Shown piece by piece: positions 1 to 5,160 of a stretch of 5,160 bases of DNA. The stretch's first letter is position 1; every line of letters starts with the position of its first letter. This DNA comes from Allorhizocola sp044869915 (GTDB taxonomy: Bacteria > Actinomycetota > Actinomycetes > Mycobacteriales > Micromonosporaceae). The translations under genes were made by a program, and so were the position numbers. A model generated the notes under the pieces. The model ran no database searches. It was given only the letters and a program-made list of their open reading frames with translations, and had not been told where the DNA came from. The DNA is taken from contig JBIOYB010000290.1 of the NCBI GenBank assembly GCA_044869915.1, positions 1 to 5,160 of the forward strand, written 5' to 3'.

Positions 1-2
1 GG

Positions 3-179
3 GAAATTACCCTGGATGCCCCGCCGAGCAATGGCGGGATCGTCGATGACTTCCCAAACTCTCCACAGTGGATAGCGGCGAAAGCTGCTGCCATGATCGA
101 GAAGGTGGCCTTTCTGGTCCAGTACGAGATCAATCCGGCTGAGGGCCAGCTCGTGCGGGTGGTCGCGGTCGGTCCTTAA
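3..179 (+). CDS. C-terminal fragment of an unrecognised protein (5' end outside the window)
   Basis: The frame is open from the left edge to a TAA stop and gives 58 residues, so only the C-terminus is visible. The composition looks like a real soluble protein: a segment containing GGIVDDFPNSPQW is followed by a probable amphipathic helix (IAAKAAAMIEKVAFLVQ) and a final strand-like stretch (GQLVRVVAVGP). Third codon positions are mostly G or C, as in the rest of the window. No family could be recognised and no catalytic motif or membrane segment is present. The gene converges on the minus-strand block that ends at 706, so it is not part of that operon. It may be co-directional with the weak candidate starting at 211. 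That it is coding is fairly likely; its function is unknown. Confidence 0.6.
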   Translation, partial: EITLDAPPSNGGIVDDFPNSPQWIAAKAAAMIEKVAFLVQYEINPAEGQLVRVVAVGP

Positions 180-210
180 CGGATCGTGAACCGCCCCCAC
201 CAGCGCGCAT

Positions 211-633
211 TTGTTGCCAGCCACAAAGGCCTATGCCCGGGTCGCCGCTGCGGCTGAGATCACCGACATGATCGCGGTCGCTGCCACAGCGGACCAAGAT
301 CTGTACGCTGCTGCTCGCGCCGACATGGAAACATCCGGATATGACCTTGTCTGCGACGAAGGCATCTGGATCGTGGAAGGCAGATTCTCCAATCCCGTTG
401 GCGCTGCCATCACACTAGGATCGGCAAACCAGTCGAAGGCCGCCGTGCTGGCCAGCAACGGCAACCGGTCCACGCCGCTGCTCTGGGCCTGGCCCTGCAT
501 GGCAATAGCCGACTCCCGGACAGACCTGGCACATGTACACCCTGTCGGCCGCGGCATCGCCGCAGTCGCGAACTGCGGACGCGCTCGGACTGCCAGCAGG
601 AGCAAGCATCAGCAGATGGCAGCCCACACCTGA
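211..633 (+). CDS. Possible hypothetical protein, 140 aa (weak candidate)
   Basis: The frame is open from just after a TGA at 187-189 to a TGA at 631-633. The only early starts are TTG at 211 or 214, and neither has a convincing Shine-Dalgarno sequence. In its favour, first codon positions are rich in purines, about 71% of third positions are G or C, and the first half has balanced acidic and hydrophobic content (for example SGYDLVCDEGIWIVEGRF). The last 50 or so residues look less protein-like, with many Arg, His, Ser and Cys. There is no signal peptide, membrane helix or known motif. It could be a small actinobacterial hypothetical protein, the remnant of a decayed gene, or chance. The opposite-strand frame at 231-605 shares the same third codon positions but has the Ala/Ser/Pro/Thr-rich look of a shadow, so the plus strand is preferred. 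If this is not a gene, 180-705 is a 526-base stretch in which nothing else is visible. Confidence 0.35.
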   Translation: MLPATKAYARVAAAAEITDMIAVAATADQDLYAAARADMETSGYDLVCDEGIWIVEGRFSNPVGAAITLGSANQSKAAVLASNGNRSTPLLWAWPCMAIADSRTDLAHVHPVGRGIAAVANCGRARTASRSKHQQMAAHT

Positions 634-705
634 CTCCGTCCAGCATTGGCTCGTACACTCGGGATCGATCTGTCCTATGCCGTAAGCCTCCTGCACACTC
701 GATGA
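634..705. other. Short convergent intergenic segment with no clear terminator
   Basis: This segment lies between the end of the weak plus-strand candidate and the stop codon of the minus-strand membrane protein gene. A bidirectional terminator would be expected here, but there is no GC-rich hairpin followed by a T-run on either strand. Only small self-complementary words are present, such as GATCGATC at 663-670, together with a short direct repeat of ACACTCG. Termination may be Rho-dependent or may lie further to the left. Confidence 0.4.
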
Positions 706-1884
706 TCACCGTGCATCGATGCGCGAACCAGGTCCCTTGGCGCTATTCATGTTTGCTGACAGAAGCTCGGCCTGAGTCGTTATTCGACTCGGTGGTTCAT
801 CGGAGTCGAGCAGGCCGAGGGTGCCGGCCTTGCGAATGTGCTGGAGCGTGCGGATGTTCATGCCGAGCTTTTCTGCCAGTTCACGGTTCGTGGCGCCGGT
901 CTGGTTCATTTCTGACCAGAGTTCGCGCCAGCGCTCGTAATCGGCTTGTATCACTGGCACGCGTTGCAGCGTACGCGCACCATCCTCTGTCCATTGTGGA
1001 GCTTCGCTGGCAGGTCCTCCCTCGTCGTCCTCATCGCCATTGAGCCGCCGGTCCTCAATCAGCGCGTCACTCTTGGTCTCCTGTGTGGCAGGTAGAAGCG
1101 CGGAGGTATCGCCGTGGCTGGGTGGGTTGAGGTCGCGGGCGATGTATGCGGCCCAGGCGTTGTTGTCGATGAGGTCGGCGGTGCTCTCGGCGATGTCGCC
1201 GAGGTTCATGCCGGTGACGGCGATTTCGGCACGGATGGGGTCGTTATGCATGGCGCGTACGAGGGTTTCGATCCGATTGGCGAAAGCCTGGTTGCGGGTG
1301 CGGATGCGCAGGTGTTCGCGGGCGGCTTGCAGGGACTCGTAGAGTCCGAGCCCCTGGGAAAGGGCGAGCTGGCGGGCCAGGCGGGTGGCTTGAAACTCGG
1401 TGATCCATTGCCAGGGGCCGTAGACGGGTGCGGTGCCGGCGAGTTTGCCAGCAGCTCGCAGGGCGTCGCGGCGGCGGGCGGCTGAGTGCAGTAGCCAGAT
1501 GGTGTAGGCCAGGACGCCGAGGAAGCCGAAGGCGACGGCGTATTGGATGGCGTCCAAATGGCCGGCGATGTTGATGCCGACGGCGACGGCCACGGAGAAC
1601 AGGGATAGTGCTCGCCAGCCGTAGGCGGCTTCACCTAATCCGCGGCGGGTGTCGGCGAACGCTGAGGTGACCACTCCTGCCAGGTCGATGACGATGGCGA
1701 AGGGGGCTACTGCGGCGATGCGGATCCACACGTCGATGGTGTCGGGCCAGACGGGTGCGGCGGCCACGGCCCAGATCTGCCCGATCGATGAGCCGACCGC
1801 GGCGATGCCGTAGAACCAGTACGCCAGCACCTCCACTGCATGCCGCGGATCGACGTGGGGCCTGCGGACGGTGGGAAGTTTCAT
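706..1884 (-). CDS. DUF2637-like four-helix membrane protein with C-terminal helix-turn-helix
   Basis: This 392-residue protein has three parts. Residues 18-135 hold four probable membrane helices (about 18-42, 54-77, 90-108 and 113-135). The second has an Asp inside it (FAIVIDLAGVV), it is followed by an Arg-containing loop (ADTRRG), and the third helix carries an Asn. This layout resembles the actinobacterial DUF2637 / SpdB-like membrane family. Residues 136-255 form a basic to amphipathic, probably helical region (YGPWQWITEFQATRLARQL). After an acidic linker (GDEDDEGG, 283-290), residues 318-356 form a helix-turn-helix in which TNRELAEKLG is followed by the recognition helix IRTLQHIRKAG. 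It is therefore a possible membrane-anchored DNA-binding protein. The ATG lies six bases after the prepilin peptidase stop, with only a weak AGG upstream, which suggests translational coupling. DUF2637-type proteins also occur on conjugative elements, so a DNA-transfer role is an alternative. The DUF2637 match is made by eye; the HTH and the membrane helices are clearer. Confidence 0.8.
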   Translation of the reverse strand: MKLPTVRRPHVDPRHAVEVLAYWFYGIAAVGSSIGQIWAVAAAPVWPDTIDVWIRIAAVAPFAIVIDLAGVVTSAFADTRRGLGEAAYGWRALSLFSVAVAVGINIAGHLDAIQYAVAFGFLGVLAYTIWLLHSAARRRDALRAAGKLAGTAPVYGPWQWITEFQATRLARQLALSQGLGLYESLQAAREHLRIRTRNQAFANRIETLVRAMHNDPIRAEIAVTGMNLGDIAESTADLIDNNAWAAYIARDLNPPSHGDTSALLPATQETKSDALIEDRRLNGDEDDEGGPASEAPQWTEDGARTLQRVPVIQADYERWRELWSEMNQTGATNRELAEKLGMNIRTLQHIRKAGTLGLLDSDEPPSRITTQAELLSANMNSAKGPGSRIDAR

Positions 1885-1890
1885 GGCTGC

Positions 1891-2616
1891 CTAGGCGATC
1901 TGGAGGTAGGCGATGAGAGCGCCAGACAGCATGACGGGGCCGTGAGCGAAGGCTTGGTGTCGCTGGATTCGCCTGGTTGCCAGGAGGATTGCTGCGGCGA
2001 GGATGCCGACGGTGATGATGGCGATTAGTCCGCTGACAATGGCGGCTGGGTGGAACCAGGTGAGGATGAGACCAAGGGTGGGTGCGAGTTTGGTGTCACC
2101 GAGACCGAGCGAGTCCGGTCTTACCACGACGATGATCAGGTAGATGCTGCCAAGAGTGATCGCACCGCCGATCGCGACGAGCAGCTGGCGCCAGGCCGGT
2201 GTGGCCGCGGCGGCGATGGTGAGAAGTGTTGTGGTGCCGGCGAATGCGCGTGCGGTGAGGACATCTGGCAGCCGGTGAACGGTGGTATCCACATAGGACA
2301 GTATGATGCCGTGCCAGGCGATCCATAGAAGTGCTGCCGCTGTGAGCGGGCTGACGCTGTGTGAGGCTATGACGGCGATGACGATAGCCGCGGTGAGTTC
2401 GACGGTCGCGGTTGCAGGACCGATTCGCCTGCGGCACAACGGGCAGCGGCCGGTGACGGGCAGCCGCGCAAACCAGCTGGTGGCCAGTGGGGTGTGGCAG
2501 CGGGGGCAACGGTTGCGCAGGGGACGGCCGTGGCCGACGCTGTGGGCGAAGATGCGGCTTCTCAGCCATGGCCCGCATGCGGCTGCGCTGGCGGTGGCGG
2601 CAAGCAGGAGGGTCAT
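1891..2616 (-). CDS. Prepilin peptidase, A24 family (type IV / Tad pilus leader peptidase)
   Basis: This is an integral membrane aspartyl protease that cleaves the short leader of type IV or Flp-type prepilins at the cytoplasmic face and, in many members, N-methylates the new N-terminus. Its 241 residues are a normal length. Visible hallmarks are an N-terminal hydrophobic segment (1-18), two CxxC pairs (C37/C40 in CPRC and C58/C61 in CPLC) that form the zinc-binding cytoplasmic loop, and the VEL motif at 72-74. The catalytic aspartates are D110 (SYVDTTVHRLPDVLT) and D174 in the GxGD motif (GLGDTKLAP). Near the end there is the usual AHGPVMLSGALIAYL helix. About six to eight hydrophobic segments are present. 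The ATG at 2614-2616 overlaps the stop of a possible small ORF (ATGA) and has a weak GGGAA five bases upstream. No pilin gene is in the window, so its substrate must be encoded elsewhere, perhaps upstream of 5160. The presence of the CxxC pairs argues for a complete bifunctional-type peptidase, but the methylase activity is inferred. Confidence 0.95.
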   Translation of the reverse strand: MTLLLAATASAAACGPWLRSRIFAHSVGHGRPLRNRCPRCHTPLATSWFARLPVTGRCPLCRRRIGPATATVELTAAIVIAVIASHSVSPLTAAALLWIAWHGIILSYVDTTVHRLPDVLTARAFAGTTTLLTIAAAATPAWRQLLVAIGGAITLGSIYLIIVVVRPDSLGLGDTKLAPTLGLILTWFHPAAIVSGLIAIITVGILAAAILLATRRIQRHQAFAHGPVMLSGALIAYLQIA

Positions 2617-2744
2617 CGTCGTTCCCGGTGTGACGTGGCGGTGTGAGGGCGCACTGGTATGGCGTGGAGGTGGTAGAGGGTTCTGGTTTTGCGCTGGTGC
2701 AGGTGCCGGCGGTGGACTGCGGGCGGGTTGGGGCGTGGGCGCAT
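2613..2744 (-). CDS. Possible 43-aa very basic small ORF between regulator and peptidase genes
   Basis: The ATG (2742-2744) begins one base after the TGA of the LysM/BTAD gene (TGACATG), and the ORF's own TGA overlaps the ATG of the peptidase gene (ATGA). It therefore fills exactly the 129-base gap between the two large genes. A GAGGA sequence sits eight bases before the ATG, a better ribosome site than those of the two downstream genes. About 74% of third codon positions are G or C. Against it, the peptide is unusual: about ten Arg, seven His and six Pro with almost no acidic residues (starts MRPRPNPPAVHRRHLHQRK). That is what an untranslated C-rich strand often gives by chance. It has no membrane segment and no recognised family. 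It could encode a small basic protein, or act only as a translated spacer that carries ribosomes to the peptidase start. Confidence 0.35.
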   Translation of the reverse strand: MRPRPNPPAVHRRHLHQRKTRTLYHLHAIPVRPHTATSHRERR

Positions 2745-2745
2745 G

Positions 2746-5160
2746 TCAGTTGTCCTCGCGCTGGGCGTGGTGGACTTGTTTGATCAGAGTGGCGGCGAGC
2801 TGTTCGATGTCGGTTACGAACTCGGTTCCTGCTTCGTCGAGGTCGCGGCGGATGGTGTCGAGGCGGTGCCGGATGCCGTCGATGTCGCCGAGGGTGGCTG
2901 CGGCTTGGATAGCGCGGCGGGCCAGTTCTTCGGATAGCGGGTCGATGTCGCAGGCGGTGTCGAGCAGGGTGCGCGCCTGGTGCGGGTCGGTGGGTGTGAG
3001 CAGGTCGGCGGCCTGCGCGTAAAGCCTTATCTGGGTGCGGCGGACGTGCTCGCGGTCGGTGTCGATCCATTCGTAGTCGGCCCCGTCGGCCAGCGGCCCA
3101 TGCAGCGCGGCGATGGCGGCTTGCAGGTGGGCCAGCTTGCCTTGGTCGTTGCTGGCGCTGGCGACCCGGGATGTTTCGTCCAGGACGGTCCACCAGTCGA
3201 CGGTGACGATGGCGGGGTCGAGCTGGTAGTGGCCGCCAGTGTTGATGACCGGCTCCAGGCGCGGCTGGTCTGGTGCGGGTTCGTCGCCGTGGGCTGCGGA
3301 GCGGATGACCCTGCGAAGGTTGGCCACACAGGTGGAGAGGCGCTCGGAGGCGCGGCGCATCGTGGCGTCGGGCCAGATCGCTTCCATGATTTGGTCCAGT
3401 GGGGCGCCTTTGCGTTGTAGTGCCAGGTAGACCAGTAGTTCGACAGATTTGGCCCGCAGTTTCGATGCCGGTTCGCCAGTGGTATCGAGCACGGCGGCTG
3501 GGCCGAGGATGCGCACTTGCACCCGGCTGGCAGGTGGGGCTGGCGCGGCCTCACCGCCGAGCCGGAGCGGCTGGGCGTCGACGTTGCTGGGCACTGTTGT
3601 TGCTGGGAGGCCGGGAATGTGCTCGGCGGGTGCGGCAATGGTGTCGCCGTGTGCTTCGCGCAGCATGGCGATCGTGTCGGCTGCCGCGTCTGCGGAAAGG
3701 ACGGCCAGGCGCTGTCCGGTACCGCCTGTGGTGGTGCCGTCGGTGTTGACGGTCAGGGTGGTGCCGGGTGGCCAGGTGCCCAGCAGGGCGGCTCCGATGT
3801 GGAGTCGTTCGCCCAGGCCGATGGCGGTCAGCAGTCGTGCCTGCGAGGCGGGTTCTGGGGCGTCGGCCAGGAGCAGGAGTTGCGGTAGCGGTTCGGCGAA
3901 GGCGTCGCCGGTGCGCAGGGCGTTGACGTCGGCGACGTGGGCTTCGGCGACGATGCGTGACCGGCGGATGATTTCTTCTTCCACGAGGCCGAGGGCGTCG
4001 GTGAACGATGCGGCGATGGTGAGGCGGCTCATTGGGCCGAGGTCGACGGCGGAGACGCCGATCAGTGTGGCCAAGGTGGCGGCCGGGACGATGACGCGTC
4101 CTTGCGCGTCAGGGTCGTCGGGATGCCCGGAGGCGAGCACGGCGACGAGAAGGCCGCGGGCGGCGTCGTGGGCGCCGTCGCCGGCCAGGCCCATCCCTGC
4201 GATGAGGGGCAGGGTGCTGGCTCCGGCGAGTTCGGTGCCGCTGGGACCGGTGTCGGGTAGCGCAGGTTTGACCTCGGCGGTAGTGAACTGCCGCACGGTC
4301 GGCCCGGATGTGGGTTCGGCCAGTGCTTCGGGGTTGGCGCGGCGCAGTGTCTGGCGGATGAGCGTGCGGGCGGCCAGCGGCGGTGCCAGGCTGGGGTCCG
4401 TTTCGGACTCTGGGTAGCCGATGGGGGTGGGGATGTAGCGTTGCCGGCGCCGTTTCCACACCCAGGCCACTGCGGCTACCAGCGCCGCGCCCAGGGCGGC
4501 GCTGATCCACCCGCCGGGCAGGCTGACACCGTCCAGGACGCCGTCCTCCGCGGCGGTGGGACTCGCCTCTGGCACGCTGTCCGTGGTGCTGGAGGTGACC
4601 GATGTGGACGGTGATGGGCTCGCCGACGCAGAGGGGCTGAGACTGCCCGCCGGTGTCGGGATCAGCTCGACCACGCCGTCTTCGGATCCGGCGGTTGCTG
4701 GCGCTGACGGCACGGTGGTGGGGATGGCAGTAGTGGATGCTTGCGCGGACGGGCTGGCCGATGCCGACGGCGCCGGGGTCTGCGGCGGCGTGCTCGGCTC
4801 AATCGGGGGCGGCAGGGGCGTAGTTTGCGGCGGCGGGGCCGCGCTGGCAGGTAGGTCGAGGACCCAGCCGGGGAAGATGACGTCGGGGTCGGTGAAATTT
4901 TTGCTGCCGCTGACGTGGGGCCAGTATTTGTGCTTGTTCAGTTCCCAGATTTCTGGCCAGCGACGGGGGTCGCCCAGGCACATTTCGGCGATGCGCCACA
5001 GCGATTCGTTTTTGACCACGGTGTGCTCGTAGCCGCAGCCGTCGATGACCAGGGTGACCGTGCCGACGGTGTGCAGCCGCGGGCTGGCCACGGAGGTGGC
5101 GGTGGTGAGCAGGACAGGCCGGTCGGGGCTGGCCTGCACGACGGTGCTCGGGCTGGAGGC
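2746..5160 (-). CDS. Membrane-spanning LysM / winged-helix / BTAD (SARP-like) regulator, 5' partial
   Basis: The frame is open through the right edge, so the N-terminus is missing. The GTG at 5137-5139 is only the first in-window start and is probably internal; residues below are counted from it. Residues 37-97 form a LysM peptidoglycan-binding domain (YEHTVVKNESLWRIAEMCLGD, then RRWPEIWELNK and FPGWVLDLP). Residues 98-205 form a Pro/Ser/Thr/Ala linker that suits a wall-exposed stretch. Residues 209-228 form a membrane helix, followed by KRRRQR as a stop-transfer on the cytoplasmic side. Residues 300-500 form an uncharacterised Ala/Leu-rich region. Residues 540-613 form an OmpR/SARP-type winged helix (VQVRILGPAAVL, IWPDA, LRRVI). 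Residues 640-788 form a bacterial transcriptional activator domain of helical repeats. Such proteins are found in Actinobacteria, often near Tad-type pilus genes, and usually have further N-terminal membrane helices; here those would lie beyond 5160. The likely role is a wall-sensing transcription regulator, but both ligand and target genes are inferred. Confidence 0.9.
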   Translation of the reverse strand, partial: ASSPSTVVQASPDRPVLLTTATSVASPRLHTVGTVTLVIDGCGYEHTVVKNESLWRIAEMCLGDPRRWPEIWELNKHKYWPHVSGSKNFTDPDVIFPGWVLDLPASAAPPPQTTPLPPPIEPSTPPQTPAPSASASPSAQASTTAIPTTVPSAPATAGSEDGVVELIPTPAGSLSPSASASPSPSTSVTSSTTDSVPEASPTAAEDGVLDGVSLPGGWISAALGAALVAAVAWVWKRRRQRYIPTPIGYPESETDPSLAPPLAARTLIRQTLRRANPEALAEPTSGPTVRQFTTAEVKPALPDTGPSGTELAGASTLPLIAGMGLAGDGAHDAARGLLVAVLASGHPDDPDAQGRVIVPAATLATLIGVSAVDLGPMSRLTIAASFTDALGLVEEEIIRRSRIVAEAHVADVNALRTGDAFAEPLPQLLLLADAPEPASQARLLTAIGLGERLHIGAALLGTWPPGTTLTVNTDGTTTGGTGQRLAVLSADAAADTIAMLREAHGDTIAAPAEHIPGLPATTVPSNVDAQPLRLGGEAAPAPPASRVQVRILGPAAVLDTTGEPASKLRAKSVELLVYLALQRKGAPLDQIMEAIWPDATMRRASERLSTCVANLRRVIRSAAHGDEPAPDQPRLEPVINTGGHYQLDPAIVTVDWWTVLDETSRVASASNDQGKLAHLQAAIAALHGPLADGADYEWIDTDREHVRRTQIRLYAQAADLLTPTDPHQARTLLDTACDIDPLSEELARRAIQAAATLGDIDGIRHRLDTIRRDLDEAGTEFVTDIEQLAATLIKQVHHAQREDN
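2753..2757 (-). promoter_or_regulatory. Shine-Dalgarno-like GAGGA before the gap small ORF
   Basis: On the minus strand GAGGA lies inside the last codons of the LysM/BTAD gene, eight bases before the ATG at 2742-2744. Spacing and sequence are close to ideal for an actinobacterial ribosome binding site. It is the main evidence that the 43-codon ORF may be translated, and it would allow termination-reinitiation after the TGA at 2746-2748. Confidence 0.4.
4501..4770 (-). repeat. Two-copy imperfect 135-bp tandem repeat inside the LysM/BTAD linker
   Basis: In the linker, residues 124-168 and 169-213 look like two copies of a 45-residue unit. Both start with PSASASPS, and both have an EDGV sequence exactly 29 residues later (153 and 198). 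The DNA supports this: on the plus strand similar GGGCT-GCCGA words occur at 4616 and 4751, exactly 135 bases apart. The copies have diverged, mostly in the Ser/Thr-rich middle. The second copy runs into the membrane helix, so only about its first 35 residues belong to the linker. The repeat probably sets the length of the spacer between wall and membrane. Confidence 0.55.

Noticed and set aside
231..605. 124-codon minus-strand frame opposite the weak plus candidate
   Set aside because: Ala/Ser/Thr/Pro-rich; the purine pattern in codon first positions favours the plus strand.
415..696. Cys-rich minus-strand frame (93 codons) just downstream of the membrane protein gene, with a CxxC-like pattern
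   Set aside because: No Shine-Dalgarno at the GTG start, mixed composition, and the cysteine spacing matches no zinc-finger type that I recognise.
713..722. Perfect palindrome GCATCGATGC near the end of the minus-strand block
   Set aside because: It has no loop, lies inside the last codons of the gene and is not followed by a T-run, so it is not a convincing terminator or operator.
2303..3022. 239-codon plus-strand frame
   Set aside because: Antisense to the start of the peptidase gene and the end of the regulator gene; composition is that of a shadow and no family is recognisable.
2096..3193. 365-codon minus-strand frame across the peptidase and regulator genes
   Set aside because: Extremely Arg/Pro/His-rich with no motif; it overlaps two well-supported genes in another frame and is a GC-driven shadow.
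3449..4417. 322-codon plus-strand frame antisense to the regulator
   Set aside because: Ser/Ala/Arg-rich low-information product lying opposite a gene with clear domains.
1..5160. tRNA, rRNA, CRISPR array, insertion sequence ends, attachment site
   Set aside because: No cloverleaf-like segment, regularly spaced repeats, transposase motif or terminal inverted repeats were seen on either strand.

Overview
The window looks like chromosomal DNA from a high-GC actinomycete. The sequence is GC-rich and its codons favour G or C in the third position. It also carries two protein types typical of Actinobacteria: a membrane-spanning LysM/BTAD regulator, and a DUF2637-like membrane protein with a C-terminal helix-turn-helix. 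The genus cannot be named from the sequence alone.

Layout: (1) Positions 3-179 (+) hold the last 58 codons of an unrecognised gene that enters from the left edge. (2) Positions 180-705 have no confident gene. A weak co-directional candidate of 140 codons (211-633, +) shows some coding character but no good ribosome binding site. (3) Positions 706-5160 are one tightly packed minus-strand gene block, read right to left. It contains a LysM-TM-winged helix-BTAD regulator (5' end beyond the window), a possible 43-codon small ORF, an A24-family prepilin peptidase, and a four-helix membrane protein with a cytoplasmic-type HTH. The joints are very close: one base between stop and start, then an ATGA overlap, then six bases. 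This implies one transcript with translational coupling.

How the genes may work together: the prepilin peptidase would mature type IV or Tad/Flp pilins, whose genes are not in the window and may lie beyond position 5160. The LysM protein has a wall-facing LysM domain, a long Pro/Ser/Thr linker, a membrane helix and a SARP-like DNA-binding plus BTAD region inside the cell, so it could link the state of the cell wall to transcription of pilus genes. The last gene is a second membrane protein with a likely DNA-binding domain, so the peptidase is flanked by two potentially membrane-tethered regulators. The domain assignments come from visible motifs and family knowledge. The joint regulatory role is inference.

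No RNA gene, CRISPR array, insertion sequence, riboswitch or convincing terminator was seen. The promoter of the minus-strand block is not in the window and is presumably upstream of 5160.
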